Shown piece after piece: positions 54,527-63,279 of a stretch of DNA of 64,000 nucleotides (positions within the stretch are counted from its first letter, which is position 1; the number at the start of each line of letters is the position of its first letter). The translations under genes and the position numbers were made by a program. The DNA lies in contig CP064980.1 of assembly GCA_016699535.1 (NCBI GenBank), positions 1,054,001-1,118,000 of the forward strand, written 5' to 3'. Under the pieces are notes generated by a model. It had not been told where the DNA came from. It did no database searches and saw only the letters and a list, made by a program, of their open reading frames with translations. The stretch comes from Myxococcales bacterium. GTDB lineage: Bacteria; Myxococcota_A; Polyangia; Polyangiales; GCA-016699535.

Positions 54527-55144
54527 ATGAATAAGGCAAGAAAAGAGAAAGAAGTGGCAACAATTGAAACAAAAAACGCCATGTTTGGCATTGGCTTGCT
54601 CATGATAGCTGGCTTGGGTTGTGGCGGCGCTCAACCGCATGAGCCGCAGGTCGATCGACTAAGCCCAAGTGTTCTTTTTCCCATGAAGCAGGGTTACGTG
54701 TGGAGTTACGATGTGGATACCGGCGAAGGACTCAACACCCTTGCGATTAGCCGTGTGCTTTCGGTGCGAGCTGGGCGCGTTGAAATGAGCACGGGTGGAA
54801 GCGAAGCGATGGTGTATCAGACCGGTCGTGATGGCATTTCTCGAGGTGATGACGACACCTGGGTTCTTAAGGCTCCCATCAAAAAAGATGCACGTTGGAA
54901 GTCGCCGGTGGGTCAAGCAATCGTGCTTAGCACCGATGAGAAAGTCAGCACCAAAGCGGGTGAGTTTAAAGACTGCGTGCGCATTCAAGAACAGAGTGAA
55001 GATGCTTCAAGGCAGGTTGATACCGTGTACTGTCCGGAGGTTGGGCCCGTGCTAATTGACTCACGCATGACGCTTAAACTTGCTGGCGGCCAAAGCCAAG
55101 TAGTGGCCCGCCTCTTGGGTTACACGCAAGGAACAGAGCCGTAA
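54527..55144 (+). CDS. Small lipoprotein downstream of the TPR protein
   Basis: ATG 54527 gives 205 residues; GTG 54554 is an alternative with a shorter signal. The signal ends in MIAGLGC, a good lipobox. Mature beta-rich protein (YVWSYDVDTGEG, RVEMSTGGSEAMVYQT, DTVYCPEVGPVLIDSRM). No family identified, although the pattern of LFPMKQGYVWSYD is like small secreted DUF proteins that form a beta-barrel-like fold. It is followed 28 bp later by an alpha-family hairpin. Confidence 0.75.
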   Translation: MNKARKEKEVATIETKNAMFGIGLLMIAGLGCGGAQPHEPQVDRLSPSVLFPMKQGYVWSYDVDTGEGLNTLAISRVLSVRAGRVEMSTGGSEAMVYQTGRDGISRGDDDTWVLKAPIKKDARWKSPVGQAIVLSTDEKVSTKAGEFKDCVRIQEQSEDASRQVDTVYCPEVGPVLIDSRMTLKLAGGQSQVVARLLGYTQGTEP

Positions 55145-55171
55145 AGCACCTCTGATTTTTTGTACTGAGCT

Positions 55172-55254
55172 GGCAAAGCGTGGCATAGCCACCATGCTCA
55201 AACAGTCCTCGCTTCGCTGCGGAACTGCGCGTGGTGGCTATGCCACGCTTTGCC
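55172..55254 (+). other. Conserved-loop hairpin, family alpha, copy 2
   Basis: A perfect 22-bp stem (55172-55193 with 55233-55254; GGCAAAGCGTGGCATAGCC...) holds the 39-nt loop at 55194-55232. The loop starts ATGCTCAAACAGTCC and ends GGAACTGCGCGT; the segments CAGTCC and GGAACTG within it can pair further. It starts 28 nt after the stop of the lipoprotein gene and its loop has the same orientation as that gene. Confidence 0.85.
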
Positions 55255-55438
55255 TCAAGACTTAAGAGATCAAGGCACTCAATGTGCTCAGAAAGACTTT
55301 TACATCGATCGTTACTTTATCTAAAAATGCAAATATCTCTTGTCTCAGAAACTCGCTATGCCTGTAGCAAGCGCTTGGACAGCTAGGGAACGGGTCAAGC
55401 TAAAGCGTATCAATGATGTCTCGCTTTGATGTCTTGTC

Positions 55439-55519
55439 GCGAATAAAAGGAGGGTCCTCACGCGCAGTTCCGCAGCGAAGCGAGGACTGTTCGAGCATGA
55501 GGCCCCTCCTTTTATTCGC
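55439..55519 (-). other. Conserved-loop hairpin, family alpha, copy 3
   Basis: The stem GCGAATAAAAGGAGGGTCCT... (55439-55459) pairs with 55499-55519 with one mismatch in 21. The loop (55460-55498) is the reverse complement of the copy at 55194 with one change in 39 bases. The stem has no resemblance to the other copies. It lies about 175 bp upstream of gyrB. The 170 bp between this and copy 2 contain no ORF. Confidence 0.8.
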
Positions 55520-55622
55520 AAGCTAAACTGCAAAACAGAGCAGCAAGATTCAGCGTGAAAAGAGAACCACTAACATACTGAAACCACGACGTTTTTTGGC
55601 CATTTTCATACGCGTTAACCCC

Positions 55623-55651
55623 TTGCTAGTTGGGGGCTCAGAGGCTATGCT
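55623..55651 (+). promoter_or_regulatory. Probable gyrB promoter
   Basis: TTGCTA (55623-55628) and TATGCT (55646-55651) are 17 nt apart and end 42 nt before the gyrB start. Both match the -35/-10 consensus at four of six positions. Confidence 0.45.
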
Positions 55652-55693
55652 CATGCACCTTTAATAAATAGGGTCCAAGCGAGTTTTTGAAGT

Positions 55694-58156
55694 ATGGAAT
55701 CAACACACGAATCCGATAAAAAAGAACAACCTAAACGCGATTCAGATTATGCAGCTGGCAGTATTCAAGTCCTCGAAGGTCTTGAGGCTGTCCGTAAACG
55801 TCCTGGCATGTACATTGGCGATGTGCACGATGGCACCGGGCTCCATCACTTGGTTTGGGAAGCTGTTGATAACGCGGTCGATGAGCATCTAGCGGGCCAC
55901 TGCAAGACCTTGAAGGTAAACATCCATACCGATGGCTCGGTGACCGTCATTGATGATGGGCGCGGCATTCCGGTGGATATGCATCAGCGCGGCGTCAGTG
56001 CTGCGGAAGTTGTGATGACGGTCCTGCATGCCGGTGGCAAGTTCGATAACGACAGCTACAAGGTTTCTGCAGGCTTGCATGGTGTTGGCGTCAGCGCCGT
56101 CAATGCCGTGAGCGAATGGCTGCAACTTCGTATTTGGCGCGATGGTAAAATTTGGGAGCAACGTTACGTGCGTGGTGTGCCTGAAACCAGGCTTGAGCAG
56201 GTAGGAGAAACGGAGCAAAGCGGTACGCTGATTTCCTTCAAGCCTGATACCGAAGTCTTTACGCATACCGAGTTTTCTTTCGATACACTTAACAACCGTT
56301 TACGTGAGATTTCCTTTCTCAATGCTGGCCTTACCGTTGAGCTTGTTGATGATCGCACCAGTAAAACGCAAAACTATCACTTTGAAGGCGGCATACGCGA
56401 GTTTGTTACCACACTCAATAAATCGAAATCCCCTTTGCACGAAGACGTCATTTATTTTTCAGATTCCCGCGATGGTGTTGAAGTTGAAATAGCGTTGCAG
56501 TGGAACGACTCATTCAACGAGGCGATTTTTTGTTACACCAACAACGTTCACAACAAAGACGGTGGAACACATCTGACTGGATTGCGAGCTGCCTTAACCA
56601 AAACACTAAATAGTTATGGTGGTCGTGAAAATCTACTTAAAGACCTGAAGAATCCATTGAGCGGTGAAGACGTTCGCGAGGGGCTCACGGCGGTTCTTTC
56701 GATTAAGCATCCCGATCCAAGCTTTGATTCGCAAACCAAAAGCAAACTTGTTTCCAGTGAAGTTAAAGGCATTGTGGAACAAGTGATCAATGAAAAATTA
56801 GCGCAGAGCTTTGAAGAAAACCCTTTGCTTGGCAAACGCATCATCGAAAAAAGTGTGATTGCGGCACGTGCCCGCGAGGCGGCTCGCAAGGCTCGTGAGA
56901 TGGTTCAGCGCAAAGGCGTGCTTGATGCAAGCACGCTGCCTGGCAAATTAGCGGATTGCCAAGAGCGCGATCCTGCTCAAAGTGAACTTTACATCGTTGA
57001 GGGAGACAGCGCCGGCGGTAGCGCTAAGCAAGGGCGTGATCGACGTTTTCAAGCCATCCTTCCTTTGCGCGGTAAGATTCTCAACGTGGAGCGTGCGCGT
57101 TTTGAAAAAATGCTTTCAAGCGCAGAGATTGGCACTTTGATTACAGCTTTAGGCTGCGGTGTTGATGGTGGCGGTAACTTCGATCTTGCGAAGCTGCGTT
57201 ACCACCATGTTATTATCATGACCGATGCGGACGTTGATGGCTCGCACATTCGCACGCTCTTGTTAACCTTCTTTTATCGTCAGATGCCTGAGATTATTAG
57301 AGCCGGCTATTTGTATATTGCTCAGCCTCCTCTTTACAAAGTGAAGAAGGGGAAAAAAGAGTTGTTTCTTAAAGACGACGAAGCGCTCTCTAAGTTTTTG
57401 CTTGATTCTGGGGTCGATGGCTTGCTGCTTCAAGATGCTAGCGGCAAAGTGCAGCTCACCGGGGAGCCGCTGCGTCGCTTTTTAGATGACGTGAAGCGTT
57501 GGCGCAGTTTGCTTTCCAAGATCGATCGTCGTCACAACTCAGGTTTCGTTGAAAGCTTATTGCGTACGGGCAAGTGTAGTGTGGATGATTTTTCGACGCA
57601 GGAAAAAGTAGAAGCGACTGCAAAAGCCGTCATCGAAGATCTTCGTGTCTATCGCGAGGATTTGCTTCCGGTTGGAACAGAAGTCAGGGCCTTGGGGCAA
57701 GGTTTCTCCTTGGTTCTTACCACTCGCGCAGGTGTTTCCAATCCTACGGCTGTGTTTAGTCCCGACTTTCTGCAGACCGGCGAGTTCAAAAAGCTTCATG
57801 AGTTGAGACGAGCTTTTGATACGCTTGGCGAAGCTCCGTATTCTCTTAGTGATAGCGCTGCTAAAGAAAAAGAAAATGCCGAGAGCTTTTCGGATATCAC
57901 GCTAAGCTGGGAAGCGATTGATAAGCGCGCTCATAAGGGGCTTCAGATTCAACGCTACAAAGGTTTGGGCGAGATGAATGCTGATACACTTTGGGATACC
58001 ACGATGAATCCCGAGGCGCGTCAGTTGCTTCAAGTCCGTATTGATGATGCTGCTCAGACGGAAGAGATTTTTAGCGTGCTTATGGGCGATCAAGTCGAAC
58101 CACGACGCGAGTTCATCGAAACCAACGCCCTAAACGTCAAAAACCTCGATGTTTAA
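55694..58156 (+). CDS. gyrB: DNA gyrase subunit B
   Basis: GyrB is the ATPase subunit of gyrase and introduces negative supercoils with GyrA. The protein has 820 residues. The GHKL ATPase domain shows YAAGSIQVLEGLEAVRKRP, VWEAVDNAVDEHLAG and VIDDGRGIPVD, then AGLHGVGVSAVNAVS. The Toprim domain starts near 435 with EGDSAGGSAKQGRDR and QAILPLRGKILNVE, and includes MTDADVDGSHIRTLLLTFFY. The C-terminal RYKGLGEMNADTLWDTTMNP is the GyrB signature. No dnaA/dnaN/recF are adjacent, so the classical oriC gyrB context is absent. A beta-family hairpin begins 27 nt after the stop. Confidence 0.98.
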   Translation: MESTHESDKKEQPKRDSDYAAGSIQVLEGLEAVRKRPGMYIGDVHDGTGLHHLVWEAVDNAVDEHLAGHCKTLKVNIHTDGSVTVIDDGRGIPVDMHQRGVSAAEVVMTVLHAGGKFDNDSYKVSAGLHGVGVSAVNAVSEWLQLRIWRDGKIWEQRYVRGVPETRLEQVGETEQSGTLISFKPDTEVFTHTEFSFDTLNNRLREISFLNAGLTVELVDDRTSKTQNYHFEGGIREFVTTLNKSKSPLHEDVIYFSDSRDGVEVEIALQWNDSFNEAIFCYTNNVHNKDGGTHLTGLRAALTKTLNSYGGRENLLKDLKNPLSGEDVREGLTAVLSIKHPDPSFDSQTKSKLVSSEVKGIVEQVINEKLAQSFEENPLLGKRIIEKSVIAARAREAARKAREMVQRKGVLDASTLPGKLADCQERDPAQSELYIVEGDSAGGSAKQGRDRRFQAILPLRGKILNVERARFEKMLSSAEIGTLITALGCGVDGGGNFDLAKLRYHHVIIMTDADVDGSHIRTLLLTFFYRQMPEIIRAGYLYIAQPPLYKVKKGKKELFLKDDEALSKFLLDSGVDGLLLQDASGKVQLTGEPLRRFLDDVKRWRSLLSKIDRRHNSGFVESLLRTGKCSVDDFSTQEKVEATAKAVIEDLRVYREDLLPVGTEVRALGQGFSLVLTTRAGVSNPTAVFSPDFLQTGEFKKLHELRRAFDTLGEAPYSLSDSAAKEKENAESFSDITLSWEAIDKRAHKGLQIQRYKGLGEMNADTLWDTTMNPEARQLLQVRIDDAAQTEEIFSVLMGDQVEPRREFIETNALNVKNLDV

Positions 58157-58182
58157 AAACAATTCGATCTGAATAGATAATC

Positions 58183-58312
58183 GCAAGGATGAGTCGGGCT
58201 GCGCTGGAGCCTTCAAGACCACTAGCTGCGGATGCCGTATCGCTTGCTTACACCTTTTATTCCCAATATGCGCCACATGCAGACGCTCCAGCGCAGCCCG
58301 ACTCATCCTTGC
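58183..58312 (+). other. Conserved-loop hairpin, family beta, copy 1 (gyrB 3' end)
   Basis: A perfect 27-bp stem (58183-58209 with 58286-58312; begins GCAAGGATGAGTCGGGC) holds a 76-nt loop at 58210-58285. The loop starts CCTTCAAGACCAC and ends CGCCACATGCAGACG. It starts 27 nt downstream of the gyrB stop and its loop reads in the gyrB direction. No U tract follows. Confidence 0.85.
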
Positions 58313-58480
58313 AGGCAAGACTGTTTGCGTTGTTGTGTCAACAAGGTTGTGATCGGCGTTGGCACTCTTCACTAAGAAGTTTTGGTTGCTAGCGCCTTGT
58401 TACACACAAAAATGTTTCGTCATGTGTTCTCCCTATTCGTTTGAAAATTGTGGAAGGAAAGTGATGGTTTTACAGTGATA

Positions 58481-58613
58481 GCTCCCCGAGGAGGGTTCTG
58501 TTTCGGGGCGTCTGCATGTGGCGTAGGGAAGCGTGGGAGGGAATGACTCAAGCTTTAGGCCGTCCGCAGCTTGTAGTCTTGAAGGGTCCGAAACAGAACC
58601 CTCCTTGGGAAGC
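58481..58613 (-). other. Conserved-loop hairpin, family beta, copy 2 (mpl 3' end)
   Basis: Arms 58481-58506 and 58588-58613 pair over 26 bp with two mismatches (GAGGGTTCTGTTTCGG with its complement). The 81-nt loop, read on the minus strand, has CCTTCAAGACTAC and CGCCACATGCAGACG at its ends like the other beta copies. It begins 23 nt past the mpl stop and its loop reads in the mpl direction. The stem is unrelated to that of the gyrB copy 170 bp away. Confidence 0.82.
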
Positions 58614-58635
58614 ATCCAGCTTTCAGTTAAAATTT

Positions 58636-60042
58636 CTATCGTTTGCTTAGTGCAGTGCTGAGTCGCGGGCCTAGCTTCTCGAAGCTGCCGTTGGACATAA
58701 GCACGACGGTATCGTGGGGCTTTAGCTCGGTGACTAGGGTACTTAAGATTTCGTCGATTGAACTGCATGCGGTTGCATGCTCTCCGATATGCAAGGCGAT
58801 ATCTTGGGTGTCGAGTTGATCTTCCTGTGCGATATTCTTGCGACCGACTGGGGCTAAGAGTACGCGATCAGCAAGTGCAAATGCTTTGGGATAGACATGT
58901 TGATGGAGTTTGCGGCAGGACGTTGCGCTTCGTGGTTCAAATACCGCAACAAGTTTTCCTTCAGGATGTTTGTGGCGGATGGCCCATAGGGTCTCGCTTA
59001 CTGCCGTAGGGTGGTGTGCAAAATCATCGTAAACACGAATATCTGCGTGCTCTGCTATCATTTCTTGTCTACGTTTTACGCCACGGAATTCACTCATTGC
59101 ATCAAGCAGATTCTCTTCTTTGATATCATGCTGGTGACGGCAAAGTGCGAAAGCCGATAAGGTGTTCAGTAAATTATGTTTGCCGTAAAGTGGGGATATT
59201 CCGTTTATGGTGCGTTGCTCGGGATTGACTAGACTGAAATGCTGGCCCTGTTTACTGGCGCTGACAGCTCGGATACGCCAGTTGGGTTTGTGATGGAAAG
59301 CTCCGGTTTCTTCGACACCAACAAAGATAACTTTGCATGGTGCCTGTGTTGCGATACGGCACACGGCAGCATCGGCGGCATTTGCAACTAGCAGACCATC
59401 TTTGGGAATGCGCTTTACAAACTCAACAAAAGCTTGCTCGTAGTGCTCTTGGCTTGGGTAGATGTCAATGTGATCGTATTCAATGGAGGTGAGAATCGCT
59501 GCACTGGGTCGGTATCGCCAAAACTTTGGTGTCTTTTCAAAAAACGCACTGTCGTATTCATCCCCTTCGATCACAAAGGGATGCGTTGGATTGCCAAGAG
59601 AAAAACTGGTTTTAAAATTCAGCGGTGCTCCACCGATGAGATAGCCAGGCTCAACACTGTTTCGTTGCAGTAAAAAAGCAAGCAGTGCTGTCGTTGTGGT
59701 TTTGCCGTGCGTGCCACTGACCACATAACTTGGACGCTTATGTAAAATCAGCGTTTCAATGGCTTCGGGCATTGAAATCACATTCAGTCCATTTTCTAGA
59801 GCTGCGGAAGCTTCCAGGTTGTCTTTGCGACAGACGTTGCCCACCACAATGAGATCGGCTGCAGGCTCAAGGTGGCGCTCGTCGTAGCCTTCCAAGATCT
59901 CGATGTCCCAGGCTTCAAGCGCCGGCCCAATGGGAGGGTAGAAAGCCGTGTCGCTGCCTGTGATGCGATGTCCTTGGCTGCGCAACAAACCTGCTAAAGG
60001 ACCCATGCCCGTACCGGCCACGCCTACAAAATGAATGTGCAT
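58636..60042 (-). CDS. mpl: UDP-N-acetylmuramate:L-alanyl-gamma-D-glutamyl-meso-diaminopimelate ligase
   Basis: Mpl attaches the recycled tripeptide L-Ala-D-Glu-DAP to UDP-MurNAc for cell-wall recycling. Start ATG 60042; 468 residues. The Mur ligase family is shown by HFVGVAGTGMGPLAGLL at the N-terminus, the P-loop GTHGKTTTTALLA (about 108-120), IEGDEYDSAFFEKTPKF (typical of Mpl rather than MurC), ILTSIEYDHIDIYP and the C-terminal YDDFAHHPTAVSETLWA with EPRSATSCRKLHQ. It is the first gene on the minus strand after a 9-bp gap from the cyclic-nucleotide-binding gene. Confidence 0.96.
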   Translation of the reverse strand: MHIHFVGVAGTGMGPLAGLLRSQGHRITGSDTAFYPPIGPALEAWDIEILEGYDERHLEPAADLIVVGNVCRKDNLEASAALENGLNVISMPEAIETLILHKRPSYVVSGTHGKTTTTALLAFLLQRNSVEPGYLIGGAPLNFKTSFSLGNPTHPFVIEGDEYDSAFFEKTPKFWRYRPSAAILTSIEYDHIDIYPSQEHYEQAFVEFVKRIPKDGLLVANAADAAVCRIATQAPCKVIFVGVEETGAFHHKPNWRIRAVSASKQGQHFSLVNPEQRTINGISPLYGKHNLLNTLSAFALCRHQHDIKEENLLDAMSEFRGVKRRQEMIAEHADIRVYDDFAHHPTAVSETLWAIRHKHPEGKLVAVFEPRSATSCRKLHQHVYPKAFALADRVLLAPVGRKNIAQEDQLDTQDIALHIGEHATACSSIDEILSTLVTELKPHDTVVLMSNGSFEKLGPRLSTALSKR

Positions 60043-60051
60043 CAAGCTGCC

Positions 60052-60603
60052 CTAAGAATCCTTTGCAGGGGGTGGAACGGAGCCTGTGCTGGCGATGAGT
60101 TTTTCAACAGTGGCTTTTGCTCGGCTTTCAATCAACGAGAGCAAGAGTCGATGGATTTCGGGATACTCTTTGAGAACGCGATCGATGCGGTGCGCAGCAA
60201 AGGCCACGCAACTGGTTTCTTCCAAGGCGCTGACTGTTGCCGTGCGCGGCTTACCGGTGAGTACGGCCACTTCGCCGAAACAAGCGCCTCTTCCAAGTTG
60301 CGCTAGAGTAAGGCTACCGCCGCCTACGCCTCCTGTCTCAACGACGACTTTTCCATTGAGAACCAGGTACATGGTGTCGCCGGGTTCTGTTTGGCGCATG
60401 ATGACAAAACCTTCCGGAAAACTGCATACGTAACCACTACGGAATATTTTTTCCCGCCCTTCATCGTCGAGTGACTTGAACAAAAAGCTGCTGTTCACGA
60501 TGGTTTGCATATCAGCCATCATTGCTTGTTGCTCTTCGAGGCTAAGCGCCCGTCCGGTGGGAGGGATATTCGATAAATAACGATCGCGATGGTGATCCGA
60601 CAT
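60052..60603 (-). CDS. Cyclic-nucleotide-binding-domain regulatory protein
   Basis: The protein has 183 residues (ATG 60603; 60615 possible). A single CNMP-binding domain (about 35-155) has LFKSLDDEGREKIFRSG, FVIMRQTEPGDTMYLVLNGKV, GRGACFGEVAVLTGKPRTATV and SCVAFAAHRIDRVL. The FGE(V/L)AxLxxxxRxA phosphate-binding cassette is mostly present. No DNA-binding or kinase domain follows. It is immediately upstream of mpl (9 bp), so probably in one operon. The bound nucleotide is unknown. Confidence 0.9.
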   Translation of the reverse strand: MSDHHRDRYLSNIPPTGRALSLEEQQAMMADMQTIVNSSFLFKSLDDEGREKIFRSGYVCSFPEGFVIMRQTEPGDTMYLVLNGKVVVETGGVGGGSLTLAQLGRGACFGEVAVLTGKPRTATVSALEETSCVAFAAHRIDRVLKEYPEIHRLLLSLIESRAKATVEKLIASTGSVPPPAKDS

Positions 60604-60857
60604 GGCCCGTTTCACTGTTTTAGGTTATTCTGGGCTGTAGGACCAGATCTTATCACGTCAGGCAGCCCCTAAAGTCTGCTTGTTGCGGGTAGCGGGACAA
60701 AAAACCCTGAAAAATCCCTAATTTCTTGCAATGATCGCGTTTGAATTGAGAAAAGCCATTGCGGTAGAGGAGCTGAAGGCAGCGCTTTTGTCGCGTTTTT
60801 TCGGGCTGGTGCCTTTGGAAAAGCCTGCTAAGGTTGATTGAATGTTGCGGGGCAGTA

Positions 60858-62606
60858 GTGGCAGATAATCCGAGCGATACACCGAACTCGGGCAAAGCGG
60901 TATCTCGTTCTCGATCGGAGCGGGTGCGGTTGCGCGCATCCGAGCAACGCTTTCGGGCATTGGCAGAGCACACAACGGATATGGTGTGTTTGCATGAACC
61001 TGATGGCTGCTACACCTATGTAAGCCCATCGGTTCGTGAGCTGCTTGGCTATACGCCCAGTGAAATGGTTGGCCTGAATCCGTATGAGCTTTTCCATCCA
61101 GAGGATAAGCAGCGCATTCGAACTGAAGTTCATACCCCTGCGCTACAAGGCGTGCATCATTTAGCGGTCAGCTACCGCATTCGAAAAAAGAATGGCGAGT
61201 ACACTTGGTTTGAAACCTTGACTCGACCTATTTTTGATAACGACGGCAAGGTTATCCAACTTCAAACTTCGTCACGTGATATCAGTAAACGCAAAGCGGC
61301 CGAAGAGGCGCTGCAGCACCAAGCTCTTCACGATGTGCTTACAGGGTTGCCCAACCGTCTTCTTCTAAATGACCGCTTGTCCTGCGCCTTGGCCAGAGCA
61401 CGTCGCCACAACACCATGGTGGGATTGCTGTTTTGTGATTTGGACTCATTCAAGCTTGTGAACGACAGTCTTGGTCATGAGGTAGGTGATAGTCTGCTCA
61501 AAGTTGTAAGTGAGCGCCTGAAACAAGTCATTCGGAACGAAGAGACGGTTGCCCGTTTTGGTGGTGATGAGTTTATTGTTGTTTGCGAAGGTCTCAGCCA
61601 CAAAGAGCAGGCGAGCGAAGTCGTTGACCGTATACGCTCGACCTTCGCCGAACCTTTTTTGTTGGGAGAGGCGCAACAGGCAACTATTACGGTTTCAGCG
61701 AGTATTGGCCTGGTTTGTGACGATGGGCGCTCGACTTCTGAAGATTTGTTGCGAGATGCGGATATTGCGATGTATGAAGCAAAACGAGCAGGTCGTGACA
61801 ACGTGATTACTTTTGAGGAACATTTTAGAACCTCGGTGCGTAACCGGTTAGACACTCTTGCTGCGCTGAGTCTTGCGATTACTAACAACGAGCTGGAATT
61901 GCATTACCAGCCTGAAGTGCGGTTGCGAGATGGAAAAACGGTGGCGTTTGAGGCGCTGCTACGTTGGGAGCAACCGCAACGCGGTGTCATGTCGGCATGT
62001 GATTTCATTCCGATTGCCGAAGAGACCGGTCTGATTCTGGCGCTTGGGGAGTGGGTGACCAACGAAGCTTCACGGCAACTTTATGAATGGCGCCGCAGTC
62101 ACTCAACGCATGAGTACACGATGTGGATCAATGTCTCGGCCAGACAGCTTACCGATCCGCGTTGGCTGAGGCACATGGAACGCTTGCATGAGATGTTTGA
62201 TAATGACCTTGGCATTGAGGTGACTGAGTCATCGCTTATTCAAGATTCTGACGCAGCAGTAAAAGCGCTAAGGCAACTTAGAAGGCAAGGCATTAAAGTT
62301 GCACTTGATGACTTTGGCGTCGGTTATTCATCACTGGCCTATTTGCGGCACTTACCTGTGGACATTCTAAAAATCGACCGAAGTTTTGTGGCTGATTTGG
62401 GTGAAGATGATACGGCTGAAGCGATTGTTGCGTCGGTGATAGGTTTAGCGCATCGACTTGATTTGGTGGCGGTGGCCGAAGGGGTAGAAAATGGTCGTCA
62501 GCTTGAGATTCTAAAACGTCTCAATTGCGACGTGGCTCAGGGCTTTTATCTCTCGCGGCCGATGAAGGCGAACGATCTTTTCCCCATGATTCACGCAAGT
62601 TGTTAG
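60858..62606 (+). CDS. PAS-GGDEF-EAL protein (c-di-GMP metabolism)
   Basis: Translation probably starts at GTG 60858 (GGGG just upstream); a TTG at 60834 would add eight residues. About 582 residues. PAS domain (about 35-150; DMVCLHEPDGCYTYVSPSVR, GYTPSEMVGLNPYELFHPED). GGDEF domain with FGGDEFIVVCEG (about 234) and no RxxD inhibitory site. EAL domain with FEALLRW (about 364), MWINVSARQL, IEVTESSLIQD, DDFGVGYSSLAYL, ILKIDRSFV and AEGVEN, so the metal and catalytic residues appear intact. It may therefore make and/or degrade c-di-GMP in response to a PAS signal. Confidence 0.95.
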   Translation: MADNPSDTPNSGKAVSRSRSERVRLRASEQRFRALAEHTTDMVCLHEPDGCYTYVSPSVRELLGYTPSEMVGLNPYELFHPEDKQRIRTEVHTPALQGVHHLAVSYRIRKKNGEYTWFETLTRPIFDNDGKVIQLQTSSRDISKRKAAEEALQHQALHDVLTGLPNRLLLNDRLSCALARARRHNTMVGLLFCDLDSFKLVNDSLGHEVGDSLLKVVSERLKQVIRNEETVARFGGDEFIVVCEGLSHKEQASEVVDRIRSTFAEPFLLGEAQQATITVSASIGLVCDDGRSTSEDLLRDADIAMYEAKRAGRDNVITFEEHFRTSVRNRLDTLAALSLAITNNELELHYQPEVRLRDGKTVAFEALLRWEQPQRGVMSACDFIPIAEETGLILALGEWVTNEASRQLYEWRRSHSTHEYTMWINVSARQLTDPRWLRHMERLHEMFDNDLGIEVTESSLIQDSDAAVKALRQLRRQGIKVALDDFGVGYSSLAYLRHLPVDILKIDRSFVADLGEDDTAEAIVASVIGLAHRLDLVAVAEGVENGRQLEILKRLNCDVAQGFYLSRPMKANDLFPMIHASC

Positions 62607-62634
62607 TACGTTAATTCGTTTAGCAGCTCTTGTG

Positions 62635-63018
62635 TTATTTTGAGGCCACGGATTTGGATTTAGCAACGTAGCGCATACGTAGCTCGGTTAAGATGTGATC
62701 TAAAAACCGTTCCTCTTCACCGCTAAGATTGCCTTTGGTCTTGGTTTGCAGCAAAGCTAGCAAGTCAATGGTTTGACGTGCCATTCCGAGGTTCGGTTCG
62801 GCCGAATCTTTACTGTCTGGTGCTGTGTCGTGTCCAAGTTCGACAAGGGCCGAGGTGCTCAGCGACAAAATGAAGGTCATAAAATCGATAGGAGGCAAAC
62901 TCTGCCGTCCAGTTCCAGCGGCTGGTTCACTTGCGGCATCTTGCTCATTCTCTGACTCAGCGCTTACGCGTTTATCTGTAACGGTGAAGCCTTCGTTGTC
63001 CGCATCATTTCCTGCCAT
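62635..63018 (-). CDS. DUF1844 protein
   Basis: The protein has 127 residues. An acidic disordered N-terminus (about 45 residues) precedes the DUF1844 domain: IDFMTFILSLSTSALVELGH, then NLGMARQTIDLLALLQTKTK, GNLSGEEERFLDHILTELRM. This family of small proteins of unknown function is common in Deltaproteobacteria and other lineages. It lies 6 bp downstream of the small gene at 63025-63210. Confidence 0.85.
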   Translation of the reverse strand: MAGNDADNEGFTVTDKRVSAESENEQDAASEPAAGTGRQSLPPIDFMTFILSLSTSALVELGHDTAPDSKDSAEPNLGMARQTIDLLALLQTKTKGNLSGEEERFLDHILTELRMRYVAKSKSVASK

Positions 63019-63024
63019 ATCGAG

Positions 63025-63210
63025 TTATTCTCCTTCGGAACTAATTTCCTCGCTAGCTTCTGGGTCTTGAATGCACTCCATGACTTCCATGTTCTGTGCC
63101 GTATCAGGAAGGCTCTGAAGATAGTCCTGAAATTTCGTTCGATCCACTTTGCCATTCTCCAGGTAGCGTTGAACGGTGCGTTTATCGATAAGTGTGTCAG
63201 GATATGTCAT
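63025..63210 (-). CDS. Small conserved-looking protein
   Basis: The protein has 61 residues. GGAGG sits 8 nt before ATG 63210, the strongest ribosome site in this region, which supports it being a real gene. The sequence has LIDKRTVQRYLENGKVD and FQDYLQSLPDTAQNMEVME, then an acidic C-terminus. No fold recognised. It is immediately upstream of the DUF1844 gene and probably co-transcribed. Confidence 0.7.
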   Translation of the reverse strand: MTYPDTLIDKRTVQRYLENGKVDRTKFQDYLQSLPDTAQNMEVMECIQDPEASEEISSEGE

Positions 63211-63279
63211 GTCTAAAACCTCCGGGCCGCAGTGTAGGGCTCTTCATGCACTTGTCAATGTCTTGGCGTTTGAAGGGTT

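Noticed and set aside
55145..55693. Chromosomal origin near gyrB
   Set aside because: No dnaA, dnaN or recF nearby and no cluster of DnaA boxes was seen.
60731..60841. 36-residue ORF (MIAFELRKAIAVEELKAALL...) ahead of the PAS-GGDEF-EAL gene
   Set aside because: It looks protein-like, but has no ribosome site and no support beyond an open frame; kept only as a note.
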